Assembly (NCBI RefSeq): GCF_023151555.2
Contig: NZ_CP100426.1
Location: 682,001-746,000, forward strand
Length of the DNA: 64,000 nucleotides
Direction of reading: 5' to 3'
Source: Photobacterium sp. CCB-ST2H9
GTDB taxonomy: Bacteria > Pseudomonadota > Gammaproteobacteria > Enterobacterales > Vibrionaceae
The notes under the pieces were generated by a model. It ran no database searches and was not told the DNA's origin. It saw only the letters and a program-made list of their open reading frames with translations. Made by a program: the position numbers and the translations under genes. Below, in pieces: positions 8,891 to 17,073 of this stretch. The first letter of the stretch is position 1. Each line of letters begins with the position of its first letter.

Positions 8891-10567
8891 CCAGACCGAT
8901 TTAAAGTCAAACCAGCCCATTGAATTGGGTTCCATCCCCTGTACCGGCCCCGCACTGTAAACCCCAAGCCAGGCATGAAAGAGCGGAATAATCTGCCCGC
9001 TGCGTACCAGCACCGAACCGATATCATGACTGGGACAGCTTTGCTCCGCGAATGCCCGCCAATGCATCACCTGCTGATCCAGCGCTTCAAATTCTGCTTC
9101 AGGCATGACCCGCGCAATGTGGTCAAAACTGTAGAACCAGGCAAGAAACGCATCATCTCTGTGGTTACTCATGCTCATGCCATTGAGCCAGATATCAATC
9201 TTATCTGCGTATTTGCCTGTCAGCACATCCGTATTGCTGATTTCCATGACTTTCAGCCGAATCCCATCTTCTGCAAGAATACGTTCAATCGCCCGGGCAA
9301 CTTCATGATAAACCGGATGATCCTGGGCAAACGCCAGCGTGACCATCCGTTTTGCGGGCACATCAACATGGGCTGAAACCGAATTCGTGTCCGTCCAGCC
9401 CGGCAGCAGGCCATAAGCATTAATCAGACGCATCTCTCCGATTTCAGCCAGATTCATGCGGGACAACAGTTGAACCGGGCCCAGACGATTCTGGAAATAG
9501 GCTTGCCATTGCGGATCGCTGGCAAGACCGTTCACCCGGTTCAGCAGCAGGTAGTTACACCCCTCATCTAAAGTCAGACGTTCTGAGACTTCCTTGATTT
9601 GCGTGGCAACCCGGTCCGTACTCGGCTGCAGATAACAGGCTGTGACGCCAGTCAGGATCCAAATCTCAACCACATCGATCAGCGCCCGGAATCCGAAATA
9701 CTGATCAAACGCTTCCAGCGTCAGCCGCTGTTTATCGTTCTGCACCACCTTGTAAGCGCCGGTCCCGATCGGAAACAGCTCTGCTTCTTTGGCCGTATCC
9801 AGCTCAGCCGGCTGAATCACGGCCATGATATTTGCCAGCAGATCCGGCAATCGCCTGTCATCATGACTGAGGCGGATATCGATGGTATTCGGAAACGGTG
9901 AGCTGATGTTTTCCAGATGACGAAACAGCCGCTGCGACTTCAGCCTTTCAAGACTCACCAGCACATCTTTGCTTTCCAGCAGACTGCCGTCATGAAAACG
10001 AACCGCCGGACGCAGATAAAAACGCCAGTGACGCGGGGAGAAAGCTTCCCAGTGATGCGCCAGATCCCCCTCGACTTCCTCTTTTTCCTCATTTATGCGT
10101 GTCAGACCGTTGAAAATCTGCCGCACCAGATGCTGCTCTGAACGCCGCAGCGGCCGGAGCGGATTCAGGTTGGTAAACGCGCGGTAATACGGCACGCGCA
10201 CAATCTGGCGGCCTTTCTGAGTGGTCAGGCCCAGCTGTTCCTGAATCAGTTGTGCCAGCCGGTTCGCATCATGTCCCAAAGCTTCCAGTGCAGGTTCCAG
10301 CTTGCCGTCTGCAACCAGTTTTCGGGCATGGTTGTATTGCAACTCAGTATCTGTGCTGTGAAACACCAGCCGTGACTGCTTGCCCCGCCCTATCGCCGGT
10401 TCCCAGTCTATCCAGCCTTTTTCCACCATCTTATTGATGACCATACGCACATTCCTGCGGGTACAGAAAAGCACCTCAGAAATGTCCTGAAGATTGGTAT
10501 CACTGTCCTGTCCGGAAAAATGGGTATAAAGACGCTGGAACTGGGTTTTGAGGCGCTGACCACTCAT
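8867..10567 (-). CDS. sgrR: SgrR-type transcriptional regulator
   Basis: A 566-aa protein with an N-terminal winged-helix domain (about residues 1-115, including NLQDISEVLFCTRRNVRMVINKM) joined to an extracellular-solute-binding (SBP_bac_5) domain (about 160-450). This is the SgrR architecture: the binding domain senses a small molecule linked to sugar-phosphate stress and the helix domain activates the small RNA gene sgrS. The key support is context. A terminator-ended RNA gene with a seed matching the ptsG ribosome-binding region lies divergently 75 bp upstream, the same arrangement as enteric sgrR-sgrS. Confidence 0.88.
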   Translation of the reverse strand: MSGQRLKTQFQRLYTHFSGQDSDTNLQDISEVLFCTRRNVRMVINKMVEKGWIDWEPAIGRGKQSRLVFHSTDTELQYNHARKLVADGKLEPALEALGHDANRLAQLIQEQLGLTTQKGRQIVRVPYYRAFTNLNPLRPLRRSEQHLVRQIFNGLTRINEEKEEVEGDLAHHWEAFSPRHWRFYLRPAVRFHDGSLLESKDVLVSLERLKSQRLFRHLENISSPFPNTIDIRLSHDDRRLPDLLANIMAVIQPAELDTAKEAELFPIGTGAYKVVQNDKQRLTLEAFDQYFGFRALIDVVEIWILTGVTACYLQPSTDRVATQIKEVSERLTLDEGCNYLLLNRVNGLASDPQWQAYFQNRLGPVQLLSRMNLAEIGEMRLINAYGLLPGWTDTNSVSAHVDVPAKRMVTLAFAQDHPVYHEVARAIERILAEDGIRLKVMEISNTDVLTGKYADKIDIWLNGMSMSNHRDDAFLAWFYSFDHIARVMPEAEFEALDQQVMHWRAFAEQSCPSHDIGSVLVRSGQIIPLFHAWLGVYSAGPVQGMEPNSMGWFDFKSVWLKPGLES

Positions 10568-10641
10568 AAAAAAGAGGAACCTTTAAATAGGAATTGTTCA
10601 ATTTTTTGTTTCCCTATTTTAGTCTAAATTATCATGTCATG

Positions 10642-10785
10642 AAACCAGCACAATTGGGCTGACGCAGTACATTTCTGCTTAGAATGAGAGACTTAGCCAA
10701 GTGTTGCCGGTTTCATTCTGCAACCGGACAGGATGGAGTTTTCCCCCGATTTCTGCTCCTGAGTGCCTGTTCGGTTGCTTTTTTA
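10642..10785 (+). ncRNA. sgrS: SgrS-like small RNA, divergent from sgrR
   Basis: There is no convincing ORF here. A possible -10 (TATCAT, 10630-10635) suggests a start near 10642. The 3' end is a strong terminator: GCAACCGGACAGG (10720-10732) pairs with CCTGTTCGGTTGC (10766-10778, one G-U) and is followed by six T. The 33-nt loop contains GCTCCTGAGT (10755-10764), the exact complement of ACTCAGGAGC, the Shine-Dalgarno region of E. coli ptsG as I remember it. An alternative hairpin, CCGGTT (10707-10712) with AACCGG (10722-10727), would compete with the terminator stem. The start site is inferred, and the assignment to SgrS rests on position and seed only. Confidence 0.65.
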
Positions 10786-10797
10786 TGCGTATAAACA

Positions 10798-10823
10798 CGA
10801 AAAGCGCCTTTCGGCGCTTTTCG
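10798..10823. terminator. hairpin downstream of the coiled-coil protein gene
   Basis: An 11-bp perfect stem CGAAAAGCGCC (10798-10808) / GGCGCTTTTCG (10813-10823) with a TTTC loop lies between the small RNA terminator and the stop of the minus-strand gene at 10845. It probably terminates the latter. Confidence 0.65.
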
Positions 10824-10844
10824 TCACATCTGAACATCCTTCAA

Positions 10845-11501
10845 TCAGGACGCATCAGAAATTTTCGTGGCTGCAGTCTGTTTCTTCTGTAATTCAGCCA
10901 ATTGCTTTTTCAGCAGTTCATTCTGAGCAATCAGCTCTTTCTTCTCTGCCTGCCATCCGGCCTGTTGCTGTTGCACTGCTTTCTTCTCAGTTTCCAGCGC
11001 GGTTCTGGCTGAACGGAGTTCTTCATTTAATGCCTTCACTTTTTCATCGCTGGCATCCAGTTCGGTCTTGGTTTTACGGAGATTACGCTGAGCCGTTTGC
11101 TTCGCCTTCAGTGCTTTCTCACACTCGACGGCTTTCTTCGCTAAGGCATCTTCCAGCTCGACATACTGCTCACTCAGACTGCTGTCATCATGTTGCCCGG
11201 TCACAGCATTCCAGCCGGCCACCAGGTTGTCGCTCGCCAGTTGCATCATGTCGAAAGGAAAAACCAGTCCTTGTTCTTTGGTCTGCTGTATTTTTTGGTT
11301 CAGGACTTTATCGGCTTCTTCTATCTTCTTGAGCGTCGTTTCGTAACTGTCCTGCGTCGCTTCTTTATAATGTTTCGCCGCTATCGATTCCCAGATCCGG
11401 TGTACCTGCATCCAGGTTCCCACAGGATTTAAATAAGCATTCGGGTCAAAGACCGGCGAAGACCACTGTTGTTCCAAAGCCTTTTGCAAACCGTTTTCCA
11501 T
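10845..11501 (-). CDS. coiled-coil protein of unknown function (phasin-like in form)
   Basis: 218 aa, no signal peptide or membrane helix. The first half (about residues 1-115) is helical with conserved-looking aromatic positions (GTWMQVHRIWESIA, FPFDMMQLASDNLVAGWNAV). The second half (about 120-210) is a long Lys/Glu/Gln-rich heptad region predicted to form a coiled coil, ending in a short disordered tail. The helical front with an FDMMQLASDN stretch recalls phasins and PHA-synthase accessory subunits, but no PHA genes are nearby and I do not recognise the family. Monocistronic, with its own hairpin downstream. Confidence 0.75.
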   Translation of the reverse strand: MENGLQKALEQQWSSPVFDPNAYLNPVGTWMQVHRIWESIAAKHYKEATQDSYETTLKKIEEADKVLNQKIQQTKEQGLVFPFDMMQLASDNLVAGWNAVTGQHDDSSLSEQYVELEDALAKKAVECEKALKAKQTAQRNLRKTKTELDASDEKVKALNEELRSARTALETEKKAVQQQQAGWQAEKKELIAQNELLKKQLAELQKKQTAATKISDAS

Positions 11502-11697
11502 CAGTCATTCTCCTAAGATTGGCTTCTCAATCGCAATTGTCCTTGTGAGCCCCACAAAGGGGAGTATGCCAAAAACAACATAGCACGCCTGTCACACAAT
11601 GCCAGATGCGCATAGTTTACCACCTCAAAATGACAGTATCTTGAACAAAAAACAAGCATCACAGCGCTTTATCACATGAATTTACAGGTGTTTTTAC

Positions 11698-12681
11698 ATG
11701 CCGGACATATGCATCACAGTGAACTCACAGCGCGTGAAAAGACAGACTGTCATGAATATGCGATATTGCCCCGATACCCTGAAGGGAGGACAAAGCATTA
11801 ACAGGGGCCTCTTTCCGGTCTGTATGAAGAAACTTAAACGCTATCAGTATGAGCGCTATGCCATTCTTTGCCGGCTGGCCTACCCGTCTGACTTTGATCA
11901 CACTCAATACGGTTTCGACATTGAAGGGCGCCGGGACATCACCGATCGCTGGGGACGCACCATCATCCGCATCCTCTGGAGTGAGGAGAAAAAAGAAGTC
12001 ATCGTGGTTTTCAAAGGCTCCCAGAACCTGTGGGACTGGTTACTCAATTTTGCCTGCTTTCCGAAGAAATTACCGGGCCGGAGAAAGCCATATCATGTGC
12101 ACTGGGGCTACCATTATCTGCTGGAACAGAACAGCAAGCTTGAAGACAATCCATACAGCCAGTCAAATCCTGCCATGTCGACATCACAAGCCATTGACTA
12201 CCTGCAGGCTGCGGATACCCGGCATTTTCAGGGGGAGTCTATTTATCAGCAAATACGGGCCACGCTGTTGCCGTTAATCCTTGAAGGGAAACGCGTGTCG
12301 TTGACCGGTCACTCATCCGGAGGCGCGATGGCTGTACTGACCGCGGAACGGCTGGGTCTTGAGTATCCTGATGCGATGAAACGCGTGGTAACCTTTGGCC
12401 AGCCCGCCGCCGGATTCTGGAGCTTCAAACGTGCATACAGTTACCACCACTGCACCTACCGGATCTGCTGCGATCTGGATATTGTGACCTTTCTGCCGCC
12501 AATTCCCTGTCTGCACTGGCACGTCGGCAAAATGCTCTGGCTTCATAATGAAAAGATTTACGACAACATTTCTACCCCGGTCAGGCTGTATAAATCACTG
12601 CTCAGCTGGCTGTTGCGGCCCATTACCTACCATTACATGCACAAATACATCCGAAACAAAGATTACTTTGATAAACACTGA
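11698..12681 (+). CDS. class 3 lipase-like alpha/beta hydrolase
   Basis: The lipase nucleophile elbow TGHSSGGAMA (Ser206 with this start) sits in a class-3 lipase (fungal-type triacylglycerol lipase) fold, preceded by VIVVFKGSQNLWDWLLNF, the usual oxyanion-region strand and loop. Later Asp and His residues (DLDIVTFLPP, CLHWHVGKMLWLHNE) are candidates for the rest of the triad. No clear signal peptide was found. The start is uncertain: ATGs at 11698, 11752, 11758 and 11824 are in frame, and the homologous-looking part begins at 11824 (MKKLKRYQ). The stop overlaps the next ATG (TGATG), so the two genes are probably translationally coupled. Confidence 0.8.
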   Translation: MPDICITVNSQRVKRQTVMNMRYCPDTLKGGQSINRGLFPVCMKKLKRYQYERYAILCRLAYPSDFDHTQYGFDIEGRRDITDRWGRTIIRILWSEEKKEVIVVFKGSQNLWDWLLNFACFPKKLPGRRKPYHVHWGYHYLLEQNSKLEDNPYSQSNPAMSTSQAIDYLQAADTRHFQGESIYQQIRATLLPLILEGKRVSLTGHSSGGAMAVLTAERLGLEYPDAMKRVVTFGQPAAGFWSFKRAYSYHHCTYRICCDLDIVTFLPPIPCLHWHVGKMLWLHNEKIYDNISTPVRLYKSLLSWLLRPITYHYMHKYIRNKDYFDKH

Positions 12682-13328
12682 TGACACGGCGCTTTCAGCA
12701 GCCTCATGACAACATTAACGACGATGAATTGAACGCATTTCAGCAATTTGGAATACCTTCTTCAGCGGCTTTCCTGTATGGTTGGGGGCTGAGTCCAGAT
12801 GAAGCCATAAATATGCAGCCTCAAGTCACACAATTAATTACGCTGAAAAACGCCTGGATGGCCAGTCATATCCTTGATGCGGAATTCCCTACTCCGCTCA
12901 GCCAGCAAGGTCTTGCCATCTATGAAGCCGCTCAGGCTGAACGAAATGCCACTCAGATTCAGGACGCACCGTCGCTTGCTCAGACTGAACTGCTCAGTTT
13001 CTATCCGGTTGACTGTCACCCGCTGACCATTCGTTACGCGATGGTTTCGGCCAGTCAGTGGGCAGATCAGGAATCTGAAGCCATGGTTGAATTCCTGACC
13101 CAAATCATGCTGGATGACGACAGCCCGGCTCGCTTATATGTCGGTTTTTATCAGGGTAAACCAGCGGCCTGCGGCATGATTTTTTCTCACCCGGACTGTC
13201 CGGACGTCACTTTAATCAGCGATGTCTGTGCTTTCCCTCTGACCAATCAGGACGCGCTGGCATCTGCCATGACAGCCTGGCTGATTGCGCAGGCTTCAGA
13301 ACAAGCTGAACAACTGTGTATCTGCTGA
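12681..13328 (+). CDS. hypothetical protein coupled to the lipase gene
   Basis: 215 aa, starting on the last base of the lipase stop (TGATG overlap). No signal peptide, membrane segment or clear family motif. The C-terminal half (about residues 110-215: MVSASQWADQESEAMVEFL, ARLYVGFYQGKPAACGMIF, then TLISDVCAFP) has the strand-strand-helix rhythm of a degenerate GNAT acetyltransferase domain, but the acyl-CoA pyrophosphate loop (Q/R-x-x-G-x-G/A) is not evident, so no function is assigned. The tight coupling suggests a partner role to the lipase. Confidence 0.7.
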   Translation: MTRRFQQPHDNINDDELNAFQQFGIPSSAAFLYGWGLSPDEAINMQPQVTQLITLKNAWMASHILDAEFPTPLSQQGLAIYEAAQAERNATQIQDAPSLAQTELLSFYPVDCHPLTIRYAMVSASQWADQESEAMVEFLTQIMLDDDSPARLYVGFYQGKPAACGMIFSHPDCPDVTLISDVCAFPLTNQDALASAMTAWLIAQASEQAEQLCIC

Positions 13329-13620
13329 TTTCCTGGCCTGCGGATGAACATTCACGCAGGCTGCCTTATTTCATTTCCCGCTCCGCATCTTTATTTTTTC
13401 TGTTTCTTTTCCACCCATTTTGTGCCTGTCTGACACATATTGATTGTTAACGCTTCGGTAACAAAAAATTTTACTTCTTCGAGTTTATTCTCATTTTTGT
13501 TTATTTTTCTGCTAGTTAGAGACTGATTTCATCCATCAGTAACACCGGCTTAACAATATGGCTTCTATCATTTATCGCGAGAATGAATCTCTTTAAAAAA
13601 TTCAAAAAAGGAAACTTGCG

Positions 13621-14619
13621 ATGAAAAAAACCTTCGGAGCAGTGTGTTTATTGCTGTCCGCATTCACACATGCAGAAACACTGAATGTCATGAACTACAA
13701 CACCCTGCTCCTGCCGTTTGGTGACTGGGATCAGGCCAACCGTGCCCAACGGATTCCGGACGCCATTGCGGCCATGGACAATAGACCGGATGTGCTGATC
13801 ATCAATGAAGCCCTCAATGCAGATTCAGAAGTCATGCTCAATGAACTCGCTTCACTCTACCCTTATCAGACGCCGGTTGTCGGTCTGGACTGCAGCGGCA
13901 GAGGATGGGATGCACTGACCGGCAACTGTTCCAACTCGATTGTGGTCGTTCGCGGTGGTGTCGCCATTTTGTCCCGCTACCCGATTCTGAGTCAGAAAGC
14001 CCACGTCTATCAGGCCAGTGACAAAAGCACCTGGGACTACTACGCCAATAAAGGCTTTGCCTATATTGAAATCGAGAAAAACGGCCAGCATTTCCACGTG
14101 TTAGGGACGCATTTACAATCCAGCACCGATAACCCGGATAAAGAACATCCGGTTCGCATGGCGCAGCTGGCGGAGATGCAAAACTTCATCGATGCGGAAA
14201 ATATTCCGGCATCAGAACCTGTCGTGATTGCCGGTGACCTGAATGTCGAATGGAGCCGTCAGGATCAGATTCAGGACATGCTCTCTACCACACAAAGCAA
14301 GGTGTATTTCCCCGATCCCTCTGTCGGCTCATTTTCTGCCAAGTACAACTGGATCACCAAAGCCGGTGCATACAGAGACGGTTATTCTCTGAATTACAAC
14401 GATACGCTGGACTATGTCTTGTGGCACAAAAACCATCTGCAACCCACAGCTCCAGCGGCCATGAAAGTCGTGAAGCTTCAAAGCAGAGAACAATGGTACT
14501 GGCATTATCTGAAGGGCAAATGGCCACTGCCTGAGGGTGAATACTGGCATGATGGCTACTACAGTGATCTGTCTGACCACTACCCTGTTCAGGCGGAGTT
14601 TGATTTTCCTGATCAATAA
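13621..14619 (+). CDS. secreted neutral sphingomyelinase C
   Basis: An endonuclease/exonuclease/phosphatase-fold hydrolase. After a signal peptide (cleavage near residue 18) the bacterial SMase catalytic set is seen: N27 (MNYNTLL), E63 (INEA), H163 (GTHLQ), D205/N207 (GDLNV), D263 (TLDYVL) and D318-H319 (SDHYPV). The pair C90/C102 could form a disulfide. An exposed Trp/Tyr stretch (WYWHYLKGKW, 291-300) corresponds in position to the membrane-inserting beta-hairpin of Bacillus cereus SMase. It would cleave sphingomyelin in host membranes and be haemolytic. RBS AAAGGAAAC precedes the ATG. A small dyad (TTGTTA 13444-13449 / TAACAA 13459-13464) upstream might be regulatory. Confidence 0.9.
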   Translation: MKKTFGAVCLLLSAFTHAETLNVMNYNTLLLPFGDWDQANRAQRIPDAIAAMDNRPDVLIINEALNADSEVMLNELASLYPYQTPVVGLDCSGRGWDALTGNCSNSIVVVRGGVAILSRYPILSQKAHVYQASDKSTWDYYANKGFAYIEIEKNGQHFHVLGTHLQSSTDNPDKEHPVRMAQLAEMQNFIDAENIPASEPVVIAGDLNVEWSRQDQIQDMLSTTQSKVYFPDPSVGSFSAKYNWITKAGAYRDGYSLNYNDTLDYVLWHKNHLQPTAPAAMKVVKLQSREQWYWHYLKGKWPLPEGEYWHDGYYSDLSDHYPVQAEFDFPDQ

Positions 14620-14634
14620 CATGCAGGCTTAAAC

Positions 14635-14663
14635 AAGAAGGAGCACCTGAGTGCTCCTTCTTC
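14635..14663. terminator. sphingomyelinase / aminotransferase convergent terminator
   Basis: A 12-bp perfect stem AAGAAGGAGCAC (14635-14646) / GTGCTCCTTCTT (14651-14662) with a CTGA loop lies between two convergent genes. Confidence 0.8.
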
Positions 14664-14695
14664 TGTTAAGGTCGTTCGGAAAAAAGAACGTGTAC

Positions 14696-15877
14696 TCAGC
14701 GGCTCACAGCCAGTAACGCTGAGGCCAGATAATCCAGTCTGTCTTCCTGAAGGCCCGCAATATTAATACGGCCATCACCCACTGCATAAATCCCGAACTC
14801 TTCACGCATACGGATAATCTGCTCAGGGCTGAGACCCGTCACCGAGAACATCCCTTTGTGGTGTTCGATGAAGTCAAATGCCTCAGAACCCTGGTTGCGC
14901 ACAGCCTGAGTCAGACCGGCACGAAGGCGCAGCATGCGCTGGTTCATCTCATTCAGCTCGGCTTTCCAGTTTGCGGTCAGCGCGTCATCGTTCAGAATCG
15001 TCGCAACCAGTGCCGCACCATGATCAGGCGGCATCGTATAAGAAGAACGGGCCAGTTGCAGAATGCGGCCTTTGGCTTTCTGTGCTTCTTTCAGGGAATC
15101 ACTGATCACAACCGCAGCACCTGTTCGTTCACGATACAAACCGAAGTTCTTTGAACAGGAAGTCGCAATAATCATTTCTTCAACATTGTTTGCCAGGTGA
15201 CGCAGGCCCGCAACATCCTCCTCCAGCCCGTCACCAAAGCCCTGATAGGCAATATCGACGAAAGGCAGGAAACCATTTTTGTTTGCCAGTTCAGTGATCG
15301 CCTGCCAGTCTGCAAAAGAAATATCCGCACCTGTCGGGTTATGACAGCAGCCGTGCAGCAGAACGACATCTTTCGGACCCGCCTTCGCCAGCTCCGCGAG
15401 CATCGCTTCACTGTTCACCTGTTTGGTTGCCGGATCGAAATATGGATAAAATTTTACTTTCAGACCCGCCGCTTCCATCACAGGCTTGTGATTGACATAG
15501 CTTGGGTTTGAAATCCAGACGGTGGTATCCGGCTGAGCCAGATACATCAGATCAGCCAGCATACGCAGTGCACCACTGGCACCCGGCGTCTGCACTGCAG
15601 CTGCACGACTGTGTGCCGATGTGCCCTGCAGCAGCAGATCCATCATCGACTGGTTAAACACTTCATCACCGGCCAGTCCGACGTAAGATTTCGTCTTCTG
15701 GGTTTCCAGCAGTCTGTGCTCAGCCTGCAAAACCGCCTGCATAATCGGTGTCTCACCCACACTGTTTTTATACACGCCAATTCCCAGATCCATTTTGTCG
15801 GAACGGGTATCTTCGCGGAACATTTGTGTTAAGGAAAGAATGGGGTCAAGTTGTGCTTCTGTCAGCTGCTTAAACAT
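14696..15877 (-). CDS. aromatic/aspartate aminotransferase (AspC/TyrB family)
   Basis: A 393-aa fold-type I PLP enzyme. Family landmarks are GIGVYKN near the N-terminus, SNPSYVNHKPV, HGCCHNPTGADI, FVDIAYQGFGDGLEED and SCSKNFGLYRERTGA, which holds the PLP-binding Lys. It exchanges amino groups between Glu/2-oxoglutarate and aspartate or aromatic amino acids in the cytosol. A TyrR-type box (15996-16013) about 120 bp upstream favours a TyrB-like role in tyrosine/phenylalanine metabolism over plain AspC, so the symbol is left open. Confidence 0.92.
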   Translation of the reverse strand: MFKQLTEAQLDPILSLTQMFREDTRSDKMDLGIGVYKNSVGETPIMQAVLQAEHRLLETQKTKSYVGLAGDEVFNQSMMDLLLQGTSAHSRAAAVQTPGASGALRMLADLMYLAQPDTTVWISNPSYVNHKPVMEAAGLKVKFYPYFDPATKQVNSEAMLAELAKAGPKDVVLLHGCCHNPTGADISFADWQAITELANKNGFLPFVDIAYQGFGDGLEEDVAGLRHLANNVEEMIIATSCSKNFGLYRERTGAAVVISDSLKEAQKAKGRILQLARSSYTMPPDHGAALVATILNDDALTANWKAELNEMNQRMLRLRAGLTQAVRNQGSEAFDFIEHHKGMFSVTGLSPEQIIRMREEFGIYAVGDGRINIAGLQEDRLDYLASALLAVSR

Positions 15878-15995
15878 CAGTATAAATTCCGTTTAGTTAT
15901 TGCGATGACTGTCAAATTATCACGCGTCCAGCGACAGGTCACTACCCCTTTTCATAATTCGTCATCCCGGGTGTTTATCAGGCTGAACAATGATT

Positions 15996-16013
15996 TGTAA
16001 TGAAATTGTTACA
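15996..16013. promoter_or_regulatory. TyrR-type box
   Basis: TGTAAT-N6-GTTACA matches the TyrR consensus TGTAAA-N6-TTTACA at 10 of 12 positions, including the TGTAA/TTACA core. It lies in the divergent region between the aminotransferase (minus) and the DUF3081-like gene (plus); the aminotransferase is the natural target. Confidence 0.5.
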
Positions 16014-16113
16014 GTTGGAATTGATCCAGATTAAGCAGTGAGCACTTAAGCTTGCAAGCGCCTCACCAACTCCTAAATTTAAGACAGGAAGGTTTATCTG
16101 ATCGGAGGCGAAC

Positions 16114-16425
16114 ATGAAAAACAGCGTTGATATTCGTACCTTGCTGAATGTCTATGAAAAAGTAAAAACTCAGGGTAAAGCTGTCGAAAACGGCAAACAG
16201 CTGGAAGATATCATCTGTAGCGAAAGTTATGATGGCTACAGTGTCAGCCTCACCGACGGGAACGTCAGTGTGGATGTGAACTTTCATAATACCTATCACT
16301 TCCACACGCTCAACGAAGATCCCGACACCGTGATCAATCAGACCACAGCCGAGTTTCACAACAACAATGAGTCACAGATTCAACGTTTTATGAATAAGCT
16401 GAACGAATTAAACAACCGCTACTGA
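16114..16425 (+). CDS. small conserved protein, DUF3081-like
   Basis: 103 aa, cytosolic, acidic. The N-terminal pattern MKNSVDIRTLLNVYEKVKTQGK followed by LEDIICSESYDGYSVSLTDGNVSVDVNFHNTYHF fits what I recall of DUF3081, a small family of unknown function found in vibrios and relatives. The C-terminal 30 residues are Asn-rich. A good RBS (CGGAGGCGA) sits 4-10 bases ahead of the ATG. No functional inference is possible. Confidence 0.72.
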   Translation: MKNSVDIRTLLNVYEKVKTQGKAVENGKQLEDIICSESYDGYSVSLTDGNVSVDVNFHNTYHFHTLNEDPDTVINQTTAEFHNNNESQIQRFMNKLNELNNRY

Positions 16426-16800
16426 TACTCAGCAAACGCCAGACTCGCAGAGCAAAAACAGCGCCTTACGCGCTCACTTGTTGTGTCTGACGTTTGACTG
16501 CATCTCCCGCCATACGGACTGTGTCCGAAACAGTACTTTGTCAGCAAGCATCCCCTGCTTTCGCTGCCTATCGCCTTGAAGTGGCTGGTAAACAGGTTTT
16601 ACCTTGTCATGACAATTACACCAATTTTGCTGACTATCCTGTATTTCAGTTGTAATCATCAAGTCTTTTGCAGAAAAGCTGGAACGAACTTTGTCGCCCC
16701 ATCCAGGAACAAATCATCACAGCAATTTCTGCCCGGTGCTTCGTATCGACATGACCGGTACAGAGCATACTCGACAATAAAAGCATAAAGAGAGAAAACG
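16426..16800. other. intergenic stretch without a supported gene
   Basis: 375 bp between two small genes. A weak hairpin (AGCGC / GCGCT near 16470-16484) may end the upstream gene. No ORF with a convincing RBS or family was found. The last 60 bases should hold the promoter of the 53-aa gene at 16801. Confidence 0.5.
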
Positions 16801-16962
16801 ATGAACGCAGATTTACTGAATAAGCAAGAGCAAGAGCGTGTCATTGCGGCACTGAATGAATGTTACCGCCGCCTGGAAGCAGCAGAAATGACACCTCAGG
16901 AAATTTCTCAGGACGGTTTCAGTCTGATGTTCACTTCTGCATATAACATGCTGAACAGCTGA
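16801..16962 (+). CDS. 53-aa small protein
   Basis: ATG at 16801 with the RBS AAGAGAGAAAA upstream and TGA at 16960-16962. The product begins MNADLLNKQEQERVIAALNE and ends AYNMLNS: a charged helical first half and a short second half with one Cys. Codon use looks ordinary for the window, and a perfect 12-bp terminator follows 50 bp later, so the unit looks like a real gene. I do not recognise a family. Confidence 0.7.
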   Translation: MNADLLNKQEQERVIAALNECYRRLEAAEMTPQEISQDGFSLMFTSAYNMLNS

Positions 16963-17013
16963 AACTGAGTACCCTTTCCCCCGGGTCTGTCAGATGTTCA
17001 GTCTTATGCAGAT

Positions 17014-17040
17014 AAAAAGGAGCGCATGGCGCTCCTTTTT
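17014..17040. terminator. bidirectional terminator
   Basis: AAAAAGGAGCGC (17014-17025) pairs perfectly with GCGCTCCTTTTT (17029-17040) around an ATG triloop. It has U-tracts in both directions, serving the 53-aa gene and gcvT. Confidence 0.88.
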
Positions 17041-17073
17041 ACATTTCAAGCCAGTCGCATTTCAAACCGGCAA

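Noticed and set aside
16474..16662. 62-codon minus-strand ORF in the gap before the 53-aa gene
   Set aside because: No RBS, no family, no partner; only chance openness.
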